Shown here: positions 7,926 to 15,434 of the stretch, in pieces
How positions within the stretch are numbered: position 1 is the stretch's first letter
How the letters are laid out: each line of letters begins with the position of its first letter
Source: CALCHX01 sp035761165
Lineage (GTDB): Bacteria; Gemmatimonadota; Gemmatimonadetes; Gemmatimonadales; Gemmatimonadaceae
DNA: 35,743 bases
Assembly (NCBI GenBank): GCA_035761165.1
Contig: DASTRO010000341.1
Coordinates: 1 to 35,743 of the forward strand
Reading direction: 5' to 3'
Position numbers and translations under genes: made by a program
Notes under the pieces: generated by a model
What the model was told of the DNA's origin: nothing
Database searches by the model: none
Seen by the model: the letters and a program-made list of their open reading frames with translations, nothing else

Positions 7926-9170
7926 TCAGTCGGCGAAGCGGCGGATGGCCAGCGTCACGTTGTGCCCGCCGAAGCCGAAGCTGTTGCTCAGCGCGACCGT
8001 CACGCCGCGCTCGACGGCGACGTTGGGCGTGTAGTTCAGGTCGCACTCGGGATCCGGCGTCTGGTAGTTGATCGTCGGCGGGATGACGCCGTCGCGCACC
8101 ACCAGCGTGCAGGCCACGAACTCCACGCTGCCGGCGGCGCCGAGCATGTGCCCGGTGGCGGACTTGGTGGAGCTCACGTTCACCTGCCCCGCCGCCTCGT
8201 CGAACACGGCCTTGATGGCGCGCGTCTCGTTCAGGTCGTTGGCCGGCGTGGAGGTGCCGTGGGCGTTGATGTACTGCACCTCCTCCGGCGTCACGCCGGC
8301 GTCGGCCATGGCGCGCCGCATGGCGCGCTGCGCGCCCTCGCCATCCGGCGCCGGCGCGGTGAGGTGGTAGGCGTCCCCGGTGGCCCCGTAGCCGACGATC
8401 TCGGCGTAGATGCGCGCACCGCGCTTCCGCGCGTGCTCCAGCTCCTCCAGGATGACGATGGCGCTCCCCTCGCCCATCACGAAGCCATCGCGCGTCGCGT
8501 CGAACGGGCGCGACGCCGTCTCCGGCGACTCGTTGCGCTCCGAGAGCGCCTTCATGTTGGCGAAGCCGCCGATGGCCATCGGCGTCACCGTGGCCTCGGC
8601 GCCGCCGGTGATCATCACGTCGGCGTCGCCGTACTGGATGGTGCGGAAGGCGTCGCCGATGGCGTGCGCGCTGGTGGCACACGCCGACACGGTGGCGTAG
8701 TTCGGCCCCTTCGCGTTGAAGCGCATGGAGACGATGCCGGCCGCGATGTCGGCGATGAACATCGGGATGAAGAAGGGCGAGATCTTGCTGGGCCCGCGCT
8801 CGCGGTAGACGTCGTGCTGCTCCTCGAAGCTCTTCAGCCCCCCGATGCCGCTCCCGAGGATCACGCCGGTGCGGTCCGGGTCGTAGCCCGTGGCGTCGGC
8901 GAGCCCCGCGTCGCGCATGGCCTCGTCGGCGGCGGCCACCGCGTACTGCGTGTACTGGTCCGCGCGCTTCGCCTCCTTGCGGTCCATCACGCTCAGCGGG
9001 TCGAAGCCCTTCACCTCGCACGCGAAGCGGACGGGGAAGGTCGACGCGTCGAAATGCGTGATGGGCGCCGCGCCCGAGCGCCCCTCGACGAGGGAGCGCC
9101 AGGTCGTCGCCACGTCGTTGCCGACGGGCGTGACGGCACCGAGCCCGGTGACGACGACCCGTCGCTTCAT
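7926..9170 (-). CDS. fabF: 3-oxoacyl-ACP synthase II FabF
   Basis: Elongating beta-ketoacyl-ACP synthase that condenses acyl-ACP with malonyl-ACP in the cytoplasm. The 414 residues match the family length. The Cys-His-His active site is intact: Cys164 in VSACATSAHA, His304 in NAHGTSTP and His341 in KSATGHMLGAAG, with Lys336 nearby. The N-terminus RRVVVTGLGAVTPVG is the standard FabF opening. The ATG overlaps the acpP stop in an ATGA, so it is coupled to production of its carrier protein. No second condensing enzyme of the FabB type is in the window. Confidence 0.97.
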   Translation of the reverse strand: MKRRVVVTGLGAVTPVGNDVATTWRSLVEGRSGAAPITHFDASTFPVRFACEVKGFDPLSVMDRKEAKRADQYTQYAVAAADEAMRDAGLADATGYDPDRTGVILGSGIGGLKSFEEQHDVYRERGPSKISPFFIPMFIADIAAGIVSMRFNAKGPNYATVSACATSAHAIGDAFRTIQYGDADVMITGGAEATVTPMAIGGFANMKALSERNESPETASRPFDATRDGFVMGEGSAIVILEELEHARKRGARIYAEIVGYGATGDAYHLTAPAPDGEGAQRAMRRAMADAGVTPEEVQYINAHGTSTPANDLNETRAIKAVFDEAAGQVNVSSTKSATGHMLGAAGSVEFVACTLVVRDGVIPPTINYQTPDPECDLNYTPNVAVERGVTVALSNSFGFGGHNVTLAIRRFAD

Positions 9171-9409
9171 CAGCCGGCGACCTTCTCGTTGAGGTAGCCG
9201 ATGGCATCGCCGACCGTGCGCAGCTTCTCCGCGTCCTCGTCGGGGATGTCGATGTTGAACTCCTTCTCGAACTCCATCACCAGCTCGACGATGTCCAGGC
9301 TGTCGGCGCCCAGGTCCTCGATGAAGCTGGCGTCGTCGGTGAGCTTCTCGCGCTCGACGCCGAGCTCCTTCTCGATGATGTCCTTGACCTTCGCGGAATT
9401 GTCGGCCAT
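9170..9409 (-). CDS. acpP: Acyl carrier protein
   Basis: Carries growing acyl chains on a phosphopantetheine arm. The 79-residue acidic four-helix protein has the attachment serine at Ser37 within LGADSLDIVELVM, the universal ACP signature. The ATG at 9409 is preceded by GAGG (9415-9418 on the complementary strand) with a 5-base spacer, so it is preferred over an in-frame upstream start at 9475 that would add a non-ACP leader. It sits between fabG and fabF as in E. coli. The 62-base gap upstream carries a possible promoter, which would fit the high level of ACP most cells need. Confidence 0.97.
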   Translation of the reverse strand: MADNSAKVKDIIEKELGVEREKLTDDASFIEDLGADSLDIVELVMEFEKEFNIDIPDEDAEKLRTVGDAIGYLNEKVAG

Positions 9410-9447
9410 TCGTGCCTCGGCTGGGTGGGTGGTAAGGGAAACGCTGA

Positions 9448-9453
9448 AGTATA
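9448..9453 (-). promoter_or_regulatory. Possible acpP promoter, -10 element
   Basis: On the minus strand this is TATACT, five of six matches to the sigma-70 -10 consensus, lying in the most AT-rich patch of the fabG-acpP gap, 38 bases before the acpP ATG. The -35 region would fall in the end of fabG and has no strong match. Proposed from sequence alone. Confidence 0.35.
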
Positions 9454-9471
9454 AATGGGAAACGGCGCGGC

Positions 9472-10209
9472 TCACATCACCATGCCGCCGTCCACCACGA
9501 GCACCTGGCCCGTGACGTACGCGGCCAGCTCCGACGCCAGGAAGAGCACGGCCCCGGCGACGTCTCCCGGCGCGCCGACGCGGCCGAGCGGGATCTGCGC
9601 CGCCATCTCCTCGCGCGCGGCGGCCGGCATGGCGGCCGCCATGTCCGTCTCGATGAGGCCCGGCGCGATGACGTTGGCGAGCACGTTCCGGGAGCCCAGC
9701 TCCTTGGCCACCGACTTGGTGAGGCCGATGAGCCCCGCCTTGCTCGCCGCGTAGTTGGCCTGCCCCTTGTTGCCGGTGATGCCGACCACGCTGGCGATGT
9801 TGATGATGCGCCCCCAGCGCCGCTTCATCATGCCGCGCGCCGCGGCGCGCGTGGTGGCGAAGGCGCCGCGCAGGTTGGCGTTCACCACCGCGTCCCAGTC
9901 GTCGTCCTTCAGCCGCAGCAGCAGGTTGTCGCGCGTCAGCCCGGCGTTGTTGACGAGCACGTCCACGCTGCCGAAGGCCGCCTCCACATCGGCCACCAGC
10001 TGCGTGGCCTGCGCGACGTCGCTCACGTCACAGGCGAAGCCCCGCGCCCCATGGCCGAGCTCGGCAGCCGCCTGCTCGGCGCGCGCGAGGTCGCGCCCGA
10101 CCACGGCCACGGTGGCGCCGGCCTCGGCGAGCGTGGTGGCGATCGCGCGGCCGATGCCGCGCGTGCTGCCGGTGACGAGGGCGACGCGGGAAGCGAGATC
10201 GATCTGCAT
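9472..10209 (-). CDS. fabG: 3-oxoacyl-ACP reductase FabG
   Basis: Reduces 3-ketoacyl-ACP with NADPH, the first reduction of each elongation cycle. This is a 245-residue short-chain dehydrogenase of the classical type. The cofactor-binding motif TGSTRGIG is at residues 13-20 and NNAG at 87-90. The catalytic residues are Asn111, Ser140, Tyr153 and Lys157, with the FabG-typical stretch GQANYAASKAG around the last two. The C-terminus GQVLVVDGGMVM is also typical. The ATG at 10209 directly abuts the fabD stop with no spacer. The cluster context fixes it as FabG rather than another SDR reductase. Confidence 0.96.
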   Translation of the reverse strand: MQIDLASRVALVTGSTRGIGRAIATTLAEAGATVAVVGRDLARAEQAAAELGHGARGFACDVSDVAQATQLVADVEAAFGSVDVLVNNAGLTRDNLLLRLKDDDWDAVVNANLRGAFATTRAAARGMMKRRWGRIINIASVVGITGNKGQANYAASKAGLIGLTKSVAKELGSRNVLANVIAPGLIETDMAAAMPAAAREEMAAQIPLGRVGAPGDVAGAVLFLASELAAYVTGQVLVVDGGMVM

Positions 10210-11151
10210 TCAGGCCAGGTGCAGGAGGTGCTCGACGTCGGCCGCCGTGCCACAGGCGGCCGTGCTCAGCTCGGGGGCGATACGCTTCACGAGACCGGCC
10301 AGGACGTTCCCCGGCCCCAGCTCCACGAACAGCGCGTCCGGGTACCGGATGGCGAGGGTGCGGACGAGCTCCGTCCAGCGCACCGGCGACGTGAGCTGCC
10401 GGACGAGCAGCGCGCGTGCCTCCCCGGCCTCGGTGACGAGGTCGGCCGTCACATTCGATGCCACCGGGAAGGCCGGCGCGCCCATCCCCGCCTCGGCCAG
10501 CGCGTCGGCCAGCCCGTCGGCGGCGGGGCGCATCAGCGGCGAGTGGAAGGCCCCGCTCACGTTGAGGCGGACGGCGCGCTTCGCGCCGGCGGCCTTCGCC
10601 AGCTCCATCACCCGCTCCACGCCGGCCACCTCGCCCGAGACGACGAGCTGGCCCGGCGAGTTGTAGTTGGCCGGCACGACCTCGCCCGCGTCACGGCTGG
10701 CGCGTTCGCACAGCGCCTCCACGGGCTCGCCCAGGTCGCCGAGCAGCGCCGCCATGGCGCCGGGCCGGGCGACGCCGGCCTCGTACATCAGCTCACCGCG
10801 CCGCCGGACCAGCCGCGCCCCCTGCTCCACGCCGAGCGCCCCGGCCGCGTGATACGCCGTGAACTCGCCCAGCGAGTGCCCGGCCGCGGCGCGCACCTGC
10901 GCGCCGAACGCTTCGCGCAGCACCGCCCAGAGGGCGGCGCCGTGCGCGAAGAGCGCCGGCTGGGCGTTGTGCGTCAGCGTCAGCTCGTCGGCCGGGCCAG
11001 CGAAGCAGAGGCGGCTCAGCGACGTGCCGAGCGCCTCGTCCACTCGATCGAAGACGTCGCGCGCCGCGGGGAACGCGCCCGCGACGTCCTCGCCCATGCC
11101 GGGCTTCTGGGAGCCCTGACCGGGAAAGAGGAGGACGAGCTCCCGGCTCAC
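10210..11151 (-). CDS. fabD: Malonyl-CoA:ACP transacylase FabD
   Basis: Transfers malonate from CoA to ACP, making the extender unit for FabH and FabF. The 313 residues match the family. It opens with LLFPGQGSQKPGMG (oxyanion loop, residues 8-20). The nucleophile is Ser93 in GHSLGE. The conserved His is in the later GAFHSPLM segment, and the C-terminal ELGPGNVLAGLVKR is standard. The GTG start at 11151 overlaps the fabH stop in a GTGA. It lies between fabH and fabG, the common order. Confidence 0.96.
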   Translation of the reverse strand: MSRELVLLFPGQGSQKPGMGEDVAGAFPAARDVFDRVDEALGTSLSRLCFAGPADELTLTHNAQPALFAHGAALWAVLREAFGAQVRAAAGHSLGEFTAYHAAGALGVEQGARLVRRRGELMYEAGVARPGAMAALLGDLGEPVEALCERASRDAGEVVPANYNSPGQLVVSGEVAGVERVMELAKAAGAKRAVRLNVSGAFHSPLMRPAADGLADALAEAGMGAPAFPVASNVTADLVTEAGEARALLVRQLTSPVRWTELVRTLAIRYPDALFVELGPGNVLAGLVKRIAPELSTAACGTAADVEHLLHLA

Positions 11152-12140
11152 AGGCGGACCGCCATCGATGCCCAGGTGAAACCGGCGCCGAACGAGACGA
11201 GCAGCACGATCGACCCCTTGCCGACGCGGCCGCTGGCCATCGCCTCGTCGAGGGCGATCGGGATCGACGCCGAGGACGTGTTGCCGTAGCGGTCGACGTT
11301 CACGAACACCTTGTTCATGGGCATGTTCGCGTGCTTCGCCGTGGCCTCGATGATCCGCATGTTGGCCTGGTGCGGGATCAGCAGGTCGTTGTCGCTGGAG
11401 GTCAGCTTCGCGCCGTCGAGCGCGCGATCCACGGCGTCGGCCATCGAGCGCACGGCGTGCTTGAACACCTCGCGGCCGGCCATCTTCACGAAGTGCGAGC
11501 GGTCGCTCAGCACGTCCTCGCAGAACGGCTTGCGCGCCCCGCCGTGCGGGCGGTAGAGCAGCTCGGCCAGCGTGCCGTCGCTGCGCATGTAGCTGGAGAG
11601 GATGCCGCGACCGTCGCGCGAGCGCTTCACGACCGTGGCGCCGGCGCCGTCGCCGAAGAGCACGCAGGTGGAGCGATCGGTCCAGTCGATGATGGAGCTC
11701 ATCTTCTCGGAGCCGACGACCAGCACGGTCTCCGCGCTGCCGGCGGCGATGAGCCCCTCGGCCACCGACAGGCCGTAGAGCCAGCCGGCGCAGGCGGCCG
11801 AGACGTCGAAGGCGGCGGCGCGCGTGGCGCCCAGCTCCGCCTGCAGGTCGACGGCCGTGGAGGGGAGCAGGCGATCGGGGGACGCCGTGCTGAGGACGAT
11901 GACGTCCAGCTCGCCGGGGTGCACCCCCGCGCGCTCCATCGCCTTGCGCGACGCCTCACCGGCCATCTGCGCGGTGGTCTCCTCGTCGGACTTCGCGATG
12001 CGGCGCTCGGCGATGCCCGTGCGCTCGTAGATCCACTCGTGCGACGTCTCGATGCCGATGGCGGCGAAGTCGTCGTTGGTCATCACGTGGGCGGGCACGC
12101 CGCGCCCCACCCCGGCGAAATAGGCGATCGGACGCTTCAC
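11148..12140 (-). CDS. fabH: 3-oxoacyl-ACP synthase III FabH
   Basis: Starts fatty-acid synthesis by condensing an acyl-CoA primer with malonyl-ACP. The 330 residues carry the Cys-His-Asn triad: Cys117 in VSAACAGWLYGL, His257 in LIPHQAN and Asn287 in RYGNTSSASIP. The primer preference (acetyl or branched) cannot be read from the sequence. The GTG start at 12140 overlaps the plsX stop in a GTGA, so the two are coupled. Its position right after plsX and before fabD is the classical arrangement. Confidence 0.96.
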   Translation of the reverse strand: MKRPIAYFAGVGRGVPAHVMTNDDFAAIGIETSHEWIYERTGIAERRIAKSDEETTAQMAGEASRKAMERAGVHPGELDVIVLSTASPDRLLPSTAVDLQAELGATRAAAFDVSAACAGWLYGLSVAEGLIAAGSAETVLVVGSEKMSSIIDWTDRSTCVLFGDGAGATVVKRSRDGRGILSSYMRSDGTLAELLYRPHGGARKPFCEDVLSDRSHFVKMAGREVFKHAVRSMADAVDRALDGAKLTSSDNDLLIPHQANMRIIEATAKHANMPMNKVFVNVDRYGNTSSASIPIALDEAMASGRVGKGSIVLLVSFGAGFTWASMAVRL

Positions 12141-13159
12141 TGGACTGTCTCCACGGCCGCCGACAGGCGGCGACCGATATGCTCGCTCAGCCGGGACTCG
12201 ACCGCGCGGACCGCCACCTTGATGGCGTTCTTGATGGCGCGCGGCGACGACTTGCCGTGCGAGATGATGCTGACGCCCTTGACGCCGAGCAGCGGCGCGC
12301 CGCCGTGCTCGGAGTAGTCCAGCTGCTTGAAGGCGGCCACGAGCTGGTCGCGCTCGAGGCCCACCTGCTTACCGACCATGCCGATGATGAACGGGGCGAT
12401 GGCCTCGTAGAACTTGAGCACCACGTTGCCGACGAAGCCGTCGCAGACGACGACGTCCAGCCGCCCGCGGTCGCTGGCCCCGGCCGGCAGGTCGCGTCCC
12501 TCGACGTTGCCCTGGAAGTTGAGCCCCGCCGTGCGCAGCAGCACGTTGGCCTCCTTCACGGCGGCGTTCCCCTTCTCCGCCTCCTCCCCGATGTTGAGCA
12601 GGCCGATCACCGGGTCGCTGCGGCCGAGCATGTCCTCGGCGTAGACCGCGCCGAGGCGGGCGAACTGCACCAGCTCGTGGGCCGAGCAGTCCACGTTGGC
12701 ACCCGAGTCGAGCACCACCACCGGCTCGGCGGCGGTCGGGAAGAGGGTGGAGATGGCCGGGCGGGTGAGCCCCGGGTGGAGGCGCAGGATCACGGTGGAC
12801 GCGGCCATCTGCGCGCCGGTGTTGCCGGCGGAGACGAAGGCGTCGGAGCGGCCCTCGGGCTGCAGCTTGAGGCCGACGATCATGGAGCTGTTCGGCTTGG
12901 CGCGGAGCGCGGCGGCCGGCTTCTCCCCCATCTCGATGACGTCCGCCGCCTCGATCAGCTCGAGGCGCGCCGCCGCGCCGCGCAGATGCGCGAAGTCGCC
13001 CGCGAGCAGCTCGTCGAGCTGGGCGCGGACGACCGCCGTACGACCGACGAGCTGGATGACGTGCGCAGGGTCGAGCTCCTGCAGGGCGAGCAGCGCACCG
13101 GCGACCGGGGCGTGAGGGGCGAAGTCCCCCCCCATCGCGTCCAACGCGATACGCGCCAA
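12137..13159 (-). CDS. plsX: Phosphate acyltransferase PlsX
   Basis: Converts acyl-ACP to acyl-phosphate, the donor used by PlsY to start phospholipid synthesis. The 340 residues are the usual length. The N-terminus ARIALDAMGGDFAP is the PlsX signature; SAGNTGAQMA, LDSGANVDC and CDGFVGNVVLK are further family segments. The start codon is TTG at 13159. It is supported because this is where homologues begin and because AGGAAG lies 7 bases upstream, inside the end of rpmF. The PlsY partner is not in the window. Confidence 0.95.
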   Translation of the reverse strand: MARIALDAMGGDFAPHAPVAGALLALQELDPAHVIQLVGRTAVVRAQLDELLAGDFAHLRGAAARLELIEAADVIEMGEKPAAALRAKPNSSMIVGLKLQPEGRSDAFVSAGNTGAQMAASTVILRLHPGLTRPAISTLFPTAAEPVVVLDSGANVDCSAHELVQFARLGAVYAEDMLGRSDPVIGLLNIGEEAEKGNAAVKEANVLLRTAGLNFQGNVEGRDLPAGASDRGRLDVVVCDGFVGNVVLKFYEAIAPFIIGMVGKQVGLERDQLVAAFKQLDYSEHGGAPLLGVKGVSIISHGKSSPRAIKNAIKVAVRAVESRLSEHIGRRLSAAVETVQ

Positions 13160-13161
13160 CG

Positions 13162-13344
13162 TCAGACTTCCTGTGCGGCTACTCGCTGCTCACCGGCGTA
13201 GTACCCGCACTCGTCGCAGACGTGGTGCGGGCGCTTCATGCTCTGGCACTGCGGGCACTTCTGCAGGGCGATGGCGGGCGCCTGCTTGTGCGTGTTGCGG
13301 GCGCGCTTCTTCCGCTTGGAGGTGCGGCGCTTGGGGACGGCCAT
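13162..13344 (-). CDS. rpmF: 50S ribosomal protein L32 (zinc-binding form)
   Basis: Small basic protein of the large ribosomal subunit. The 60-residue product begins AVPKRRTSKRKKRARN, the L32 signature, and has two CxxC pairs (CPQC at 30-33 and CDEC at 43-46) that form the zinc ribbon of the C+ form. The ATG at 13344 is 32 bases below the yceD stop. The yceD-rpmF-plsX order is widely conserved. Some bacteria with the C+ form also carry a zinc-free paralogue; none is seen here. Confidence 0.97.
   Translation of the reverse strand: MAVPKRRTSKRKKRARNTHKQAPAIALQKCPQCQSMKRPHHVCDECGYYAGEQRVAAQEV
13167..13172 (-). promoter_or_regulatory. Ribosome-binding site of plsX inside rpmF
   Basis: On the minus strand this reads AGGAAG and ends 7 bases before the TTG at 13159. 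It lies within the last codons of rpmF, so plsX translation probably depends on ribosomes finishing rpmF. It is the main sequence support for a TTG start. Confidence 0.65.
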
Positions 13345-13376
13345 GGGAGTGGGTTACGAGAAAGGGTCGAAGGCGC

Positions 13377-13892
13377 TCAGGAGCTCTGACCGCGGAGGTT
13401 CCGCAGGGCGTCCCAGCGAGGGTCGGCGGCGGTGGGCGCGCAGCCGCACTCGCCGTCGTTGCGGTTCGCGCCGCAGGTCGGGCAGAGCCCGGCGCAGTCC
13501 GGCCGGCATTCCACGAAGGCCGGTGCGCTCAGCAGCCACTGCTCGCGGATCGCCGGGCGCAGATCCAGCTCCTGCGCCCGCGGATCCAGCTGATAGACGT
13601 CGGGGTCGTCGTCCACCTCGGCGTCACCCGCCTCGGCGAAGACCGCATGGATCTCCTCCGCCACGGGCGCCCGCACCTCGGTGAGACAGCGCCGACACTC
13701 GGCGTCGAGCTCTCCCTCGAGACGGCCACTGAAGTAGAAGCGGCCCGCGCCGGCGGGGGAGAGGCGCCCGGTGACGTGGACGCCCCCGACCGGTCGTGGA
13801 TCCCCCTCCGCCCAGACGGCATCGTCCGCCGCCAGCAGGCCGTCCACCAGCACGGCGTGCGCGTCGAGGGTCCGAAGATCGAAGGACAGCAT
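13377..13892 (-). CDS. yceD: YceD/DUF177 family protein
   Basis: DUF177 proteins are found next to rpmF in most bacteria and have been linked to 23S rRNA processing or large-subunit assembly; the molecular activity is not settled. The 171 residues include an internal CRRC pair around residues 86-89 and a C-terminal Cys-rich block (CRPDCAGLCPTCGANRND) that looks like a metal site and is the family hallmark. The ATG at 13892 lies only 8 bases after a good -10 element, so its mRNA may be leaderless or nearly so. It heads the yceD-rpmF-plsX-fab cluster. Confidence 0.9.
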   Translation of the reverse strand: MLSFDLRTLDAHAVLVDGLLAADDAVWAEGDPRPVGGVHVTGRLSPAGAGRFYFSGRLEGELDAECRRCLTEVRAPVAEEIHAVFAEAGDAEVDDDPDVYQLDPRAQELDLRPAIREQWLLSAPAFVECRPDCAGLCPTCGANRNDGECGCAPTAADPRWDALRNLRGQSS

Positions 13893-13900
13893 AGCCTATC

Positions 13901-13929
13901 AATCTACCGGGTCCGAGCAGGCGGATCAA
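13901..13929 (-). promoter_or_regulatory. Promoter of the yceD-rpmF-plsX-fab cluster
   Basis: On the minus strand a -35 TTGATC (13924-13929) and a -10 TAGATT (13901-13906) are separated by exactly 17 bases. Only 8 bases lie between the -10 and the yceD ATG, so the predicted transcription start falls at, or one to three bases before, the start codon. The sequence around the -10 is nearly the same as at the carbamate kinase promoter (18409-18425). This is a prediction from spacing and consensus only. Confidence 0.6.
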
Positions 13930-13941
13930 GTCGGCGTGGTG

Positions 13942-14086
13942 TCAGCGTTTAGGACGACAGGCACGAGGCACCACGCACGAGGCACCCGGGAGTTGCACGG
14001 GGCGCTCGAGCGCCTCGAGCTCCGCGAGCTCTGCGAGCTCCGCGAGCCTGGAGCCTGGAGCCTCGCGTCTGGAGCCGGAGCCCGCC
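13942..14086. repeat. Short tandem and inverted repeats between ndk and yceD
   Basis: This is the main part of the longest gap in the window (13893-14090). On the plus strand GCACGAGGCAC occurs twice (13961-13971 and 13975-13985) with a 3-base spacer. GGCGCTCGAGCGCC at 14001-14014 is a perfect 14-base palindrome. A 9-base unit AGCTCCGCG occurs three times in tandem at 14018-14044, with one mismatch in the middle copy. CTGGAGC then recurs at 14048-14054, 14055-14061 and 14069-14075. No gene is credible here. The palindrome could act in ndk termination, though it has no T-run. Confidence 0.6.
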
Positions 14087-14090
14087 GTCG

Positions 14091-14510
14091 TCACACCAGC
14101 TCCGTCTCCGCGAAGAAGAAGCGCGCCTCGCGGTCGGCGTTCTCGTCGGAGTCGGAGGCGTGGATGGCGTTCCGCTCCTTGGATTCCGCGTAGAGCTTCC
14201 GCACGGTGCCCTCGGCCGCCTCGGCCGGGTCGGTGGCGCCGATCACGCGGCGGAGCGTGGCCACCGCGTCGGCCCGCTCGAGCACCAGCGGCATGCAGCG
14301 GCCGGAGGTCATGAAGGCCACCAGCGGCGCGTAGAACGGGCGCTCGCGGTGCACGGCGTAGAACTCCTTCGCCTGCGCCTCGCTGAGGCGGAGCACGCGG
14401 GCGGCGCGGATGGCGAAGCCCTCGCCCTCCAGCAATGCGAGGATCTTGCCGGCCTTGCCGCTCTCGAAGGCGTCGGGCTTGATGATGGTCAGCGTACGGG
14501 TTCCGGCCAT
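14091..14510 (-). CDS. ndk: Nucleoside diphosphate kinase
   Basis: Balances nucleoside triphosphate pools by moving the gamma phosphate through a phosphohistidine. The 139 residues are the standard size. It opens with RTLTIIKPDA (Lys11 contacts phosphate), and the active-site His117 lies in the signature NAIHASDS. The C-terminus ends with FFFAETELV. The ATG at 14510 follows the CBS-protein stop by 42 bases that contain no clear promoter. Downstream lies the repeat-rich gap. Association of ndk with sucCD is seen in several bacteria and fits here. Confidence 0.97.
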   Translation of the reverse strand: MAGTRTLTIIKPDAFESGKAGKILALLEGEGFAIRAARVLRLSEAQAKEFYAVHRERPFYAPLVAFMTSGRCMPLVLERADAVATLRRVIGATDPAEAAEGTVRKLYAESKERNAIHASDSDENADREARFFFAETELV

Positions 14511-14552
14511 GATCGGATGACGGGTGAGTCGGGGTGGGTGGGGCCGCGGCGC

Positions 14553-15434
14553 TCAGCTGCCGAGGAGCTTGCGCACGAGGTCGCCCCGGGTGAGGAAGCC
14601 CACGAGCTGCCCCTCGCGCACGACGGGCACGCGGTCGACGTCCTTGTTGGCCATGAGCGACGCCACTTCGGCCAGCGGCTGATCCGGCGAGACACAGAGC
14701 ACCTGGCGCGTCATGATGTCGCGCACCAGCCGGGGCGGCGCCTCGCCGCCCCCACGGCCCTGGCTGCCGCCCTGGAGATAGTTGGTGAGCAGGTGGCGGA
14801 TGAGCTCCCGGTCGCTGAGCAGGCCGATGATCCGGCCGTCCTCGCCGAGGACCGGGAGGGCGGTGAGGGCGCGACGGCTCATCAGCAGCGCCGCCTCGCG
14901 CACCGGCGTGTCGGCCTGCACCGACACGGGGCGGGCGCTCATCAGGTCGCGCACCATGAGCTGCTCGGGCAGCTGCGTCTCGGCGAAGACGGGGAGCTGG
15001 GCGAGCGCACCGCCGTCCGGCTGCGCGAGGACCGCCTCCACGACCTCGGGCCGCGAGAGCAGGCGGGCGAAGGCGCCCACCACCTGGAGATAGAGCGCCG
15101 CCTGGCGCGGCGGGGCGACGACGAGGAGCAGGATGCGCGCACACTGCCCGTCCCCGCCGTCGCTCCCGCGACAGATCGGGTGCGGTGCGGTGCCGAGGGC
15201 GACGATCAGCTCGGCGGCCGCATCGGAGCGGTAGTGGAGCAGGAAGGCCCGGTCGCCCATGGCGACGATGTCCTCGGGCCGGTCCTCCTCCACCCGCAGG
15301 CGGAGCTTCTCGGGGTCGGCCACGAGACCGGCGGCGGCGAGCTCCCCGAGGAGCTCGCGCGCCGCGCCGGCCACCGTGGACGACTGTAGCGGCACGACCG
15401 TGCGGCCGGCCGCCACGACATCGGACAGCCTCAC
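14553..15434 (-). CDS. PTS EIIA-like domain fused to a CBS-domain pair
   Basis: Predicted regulatory protein with unknown target. The 293 residues divide into an N-terminal region of about 145 residues that resembles a PtsN-type EIIA fold, and two CBS domains at roughly 164-218 and 238-292. Both CBS domains have the characteristic V/I-G-x-L/F-[ST]-x-x-[ED] end (IIGLLSDRE and LVGFLTRGD). A Gly/Gln-rich linker (220-231) separates them. In the EIIA-like part, His67 (GDRAFLLH) falls where the phosphorylated His of the family would lie, but the surrounding motif is poorly conserved. CBS pairs usually bind adenine nucleotides, so an energy-sensing role beside sucCD is plausible but unproven. The GTG start overlaps the sucD stop in a GTGA. 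Confidence 0.75.
   Translation of the reverse strand: MRLSDVVAAGRTVVPLQSSTVAGAARELLGELAAAGLVADPEKLRLRVEEDRPEDIVAMGDRAFLLHYRSDAAAELIVALGTAPHPICRGSDGGDGQCARILLLVVAPPRQAALYLQVVGAFARLLSRPEVVEAVLAQPDGGALAQLPVFAETQLPEQLMVRDLMSARPVSVQADTPVREAALLMSRRALTALPVLGEDGRIIGLLSDRELIRHLLTNYLQGGSQGRGGGEAPPRLVRDIMTRQVLCVSPDQPLAEVASLMANKDVDRVPVVREGQLVGFLTRGDLVRKLLGS

Noticed and set aside
14001..14014. Palindrome GGCGCTCGAGCGCC as a canonical ndk terminator
   Set aside because: It is a perfect palindrome without a loop or T-run and sits among other repeats, so I list it only as a repeat.
13942..15144. Minus-strand frame of 400 codons covering ndk and the repeat gap
   Set aside because: Out of frame with ndk and the CBS protein, and its end simply translates the tandem repeats (LAELAELAE). 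No domain.
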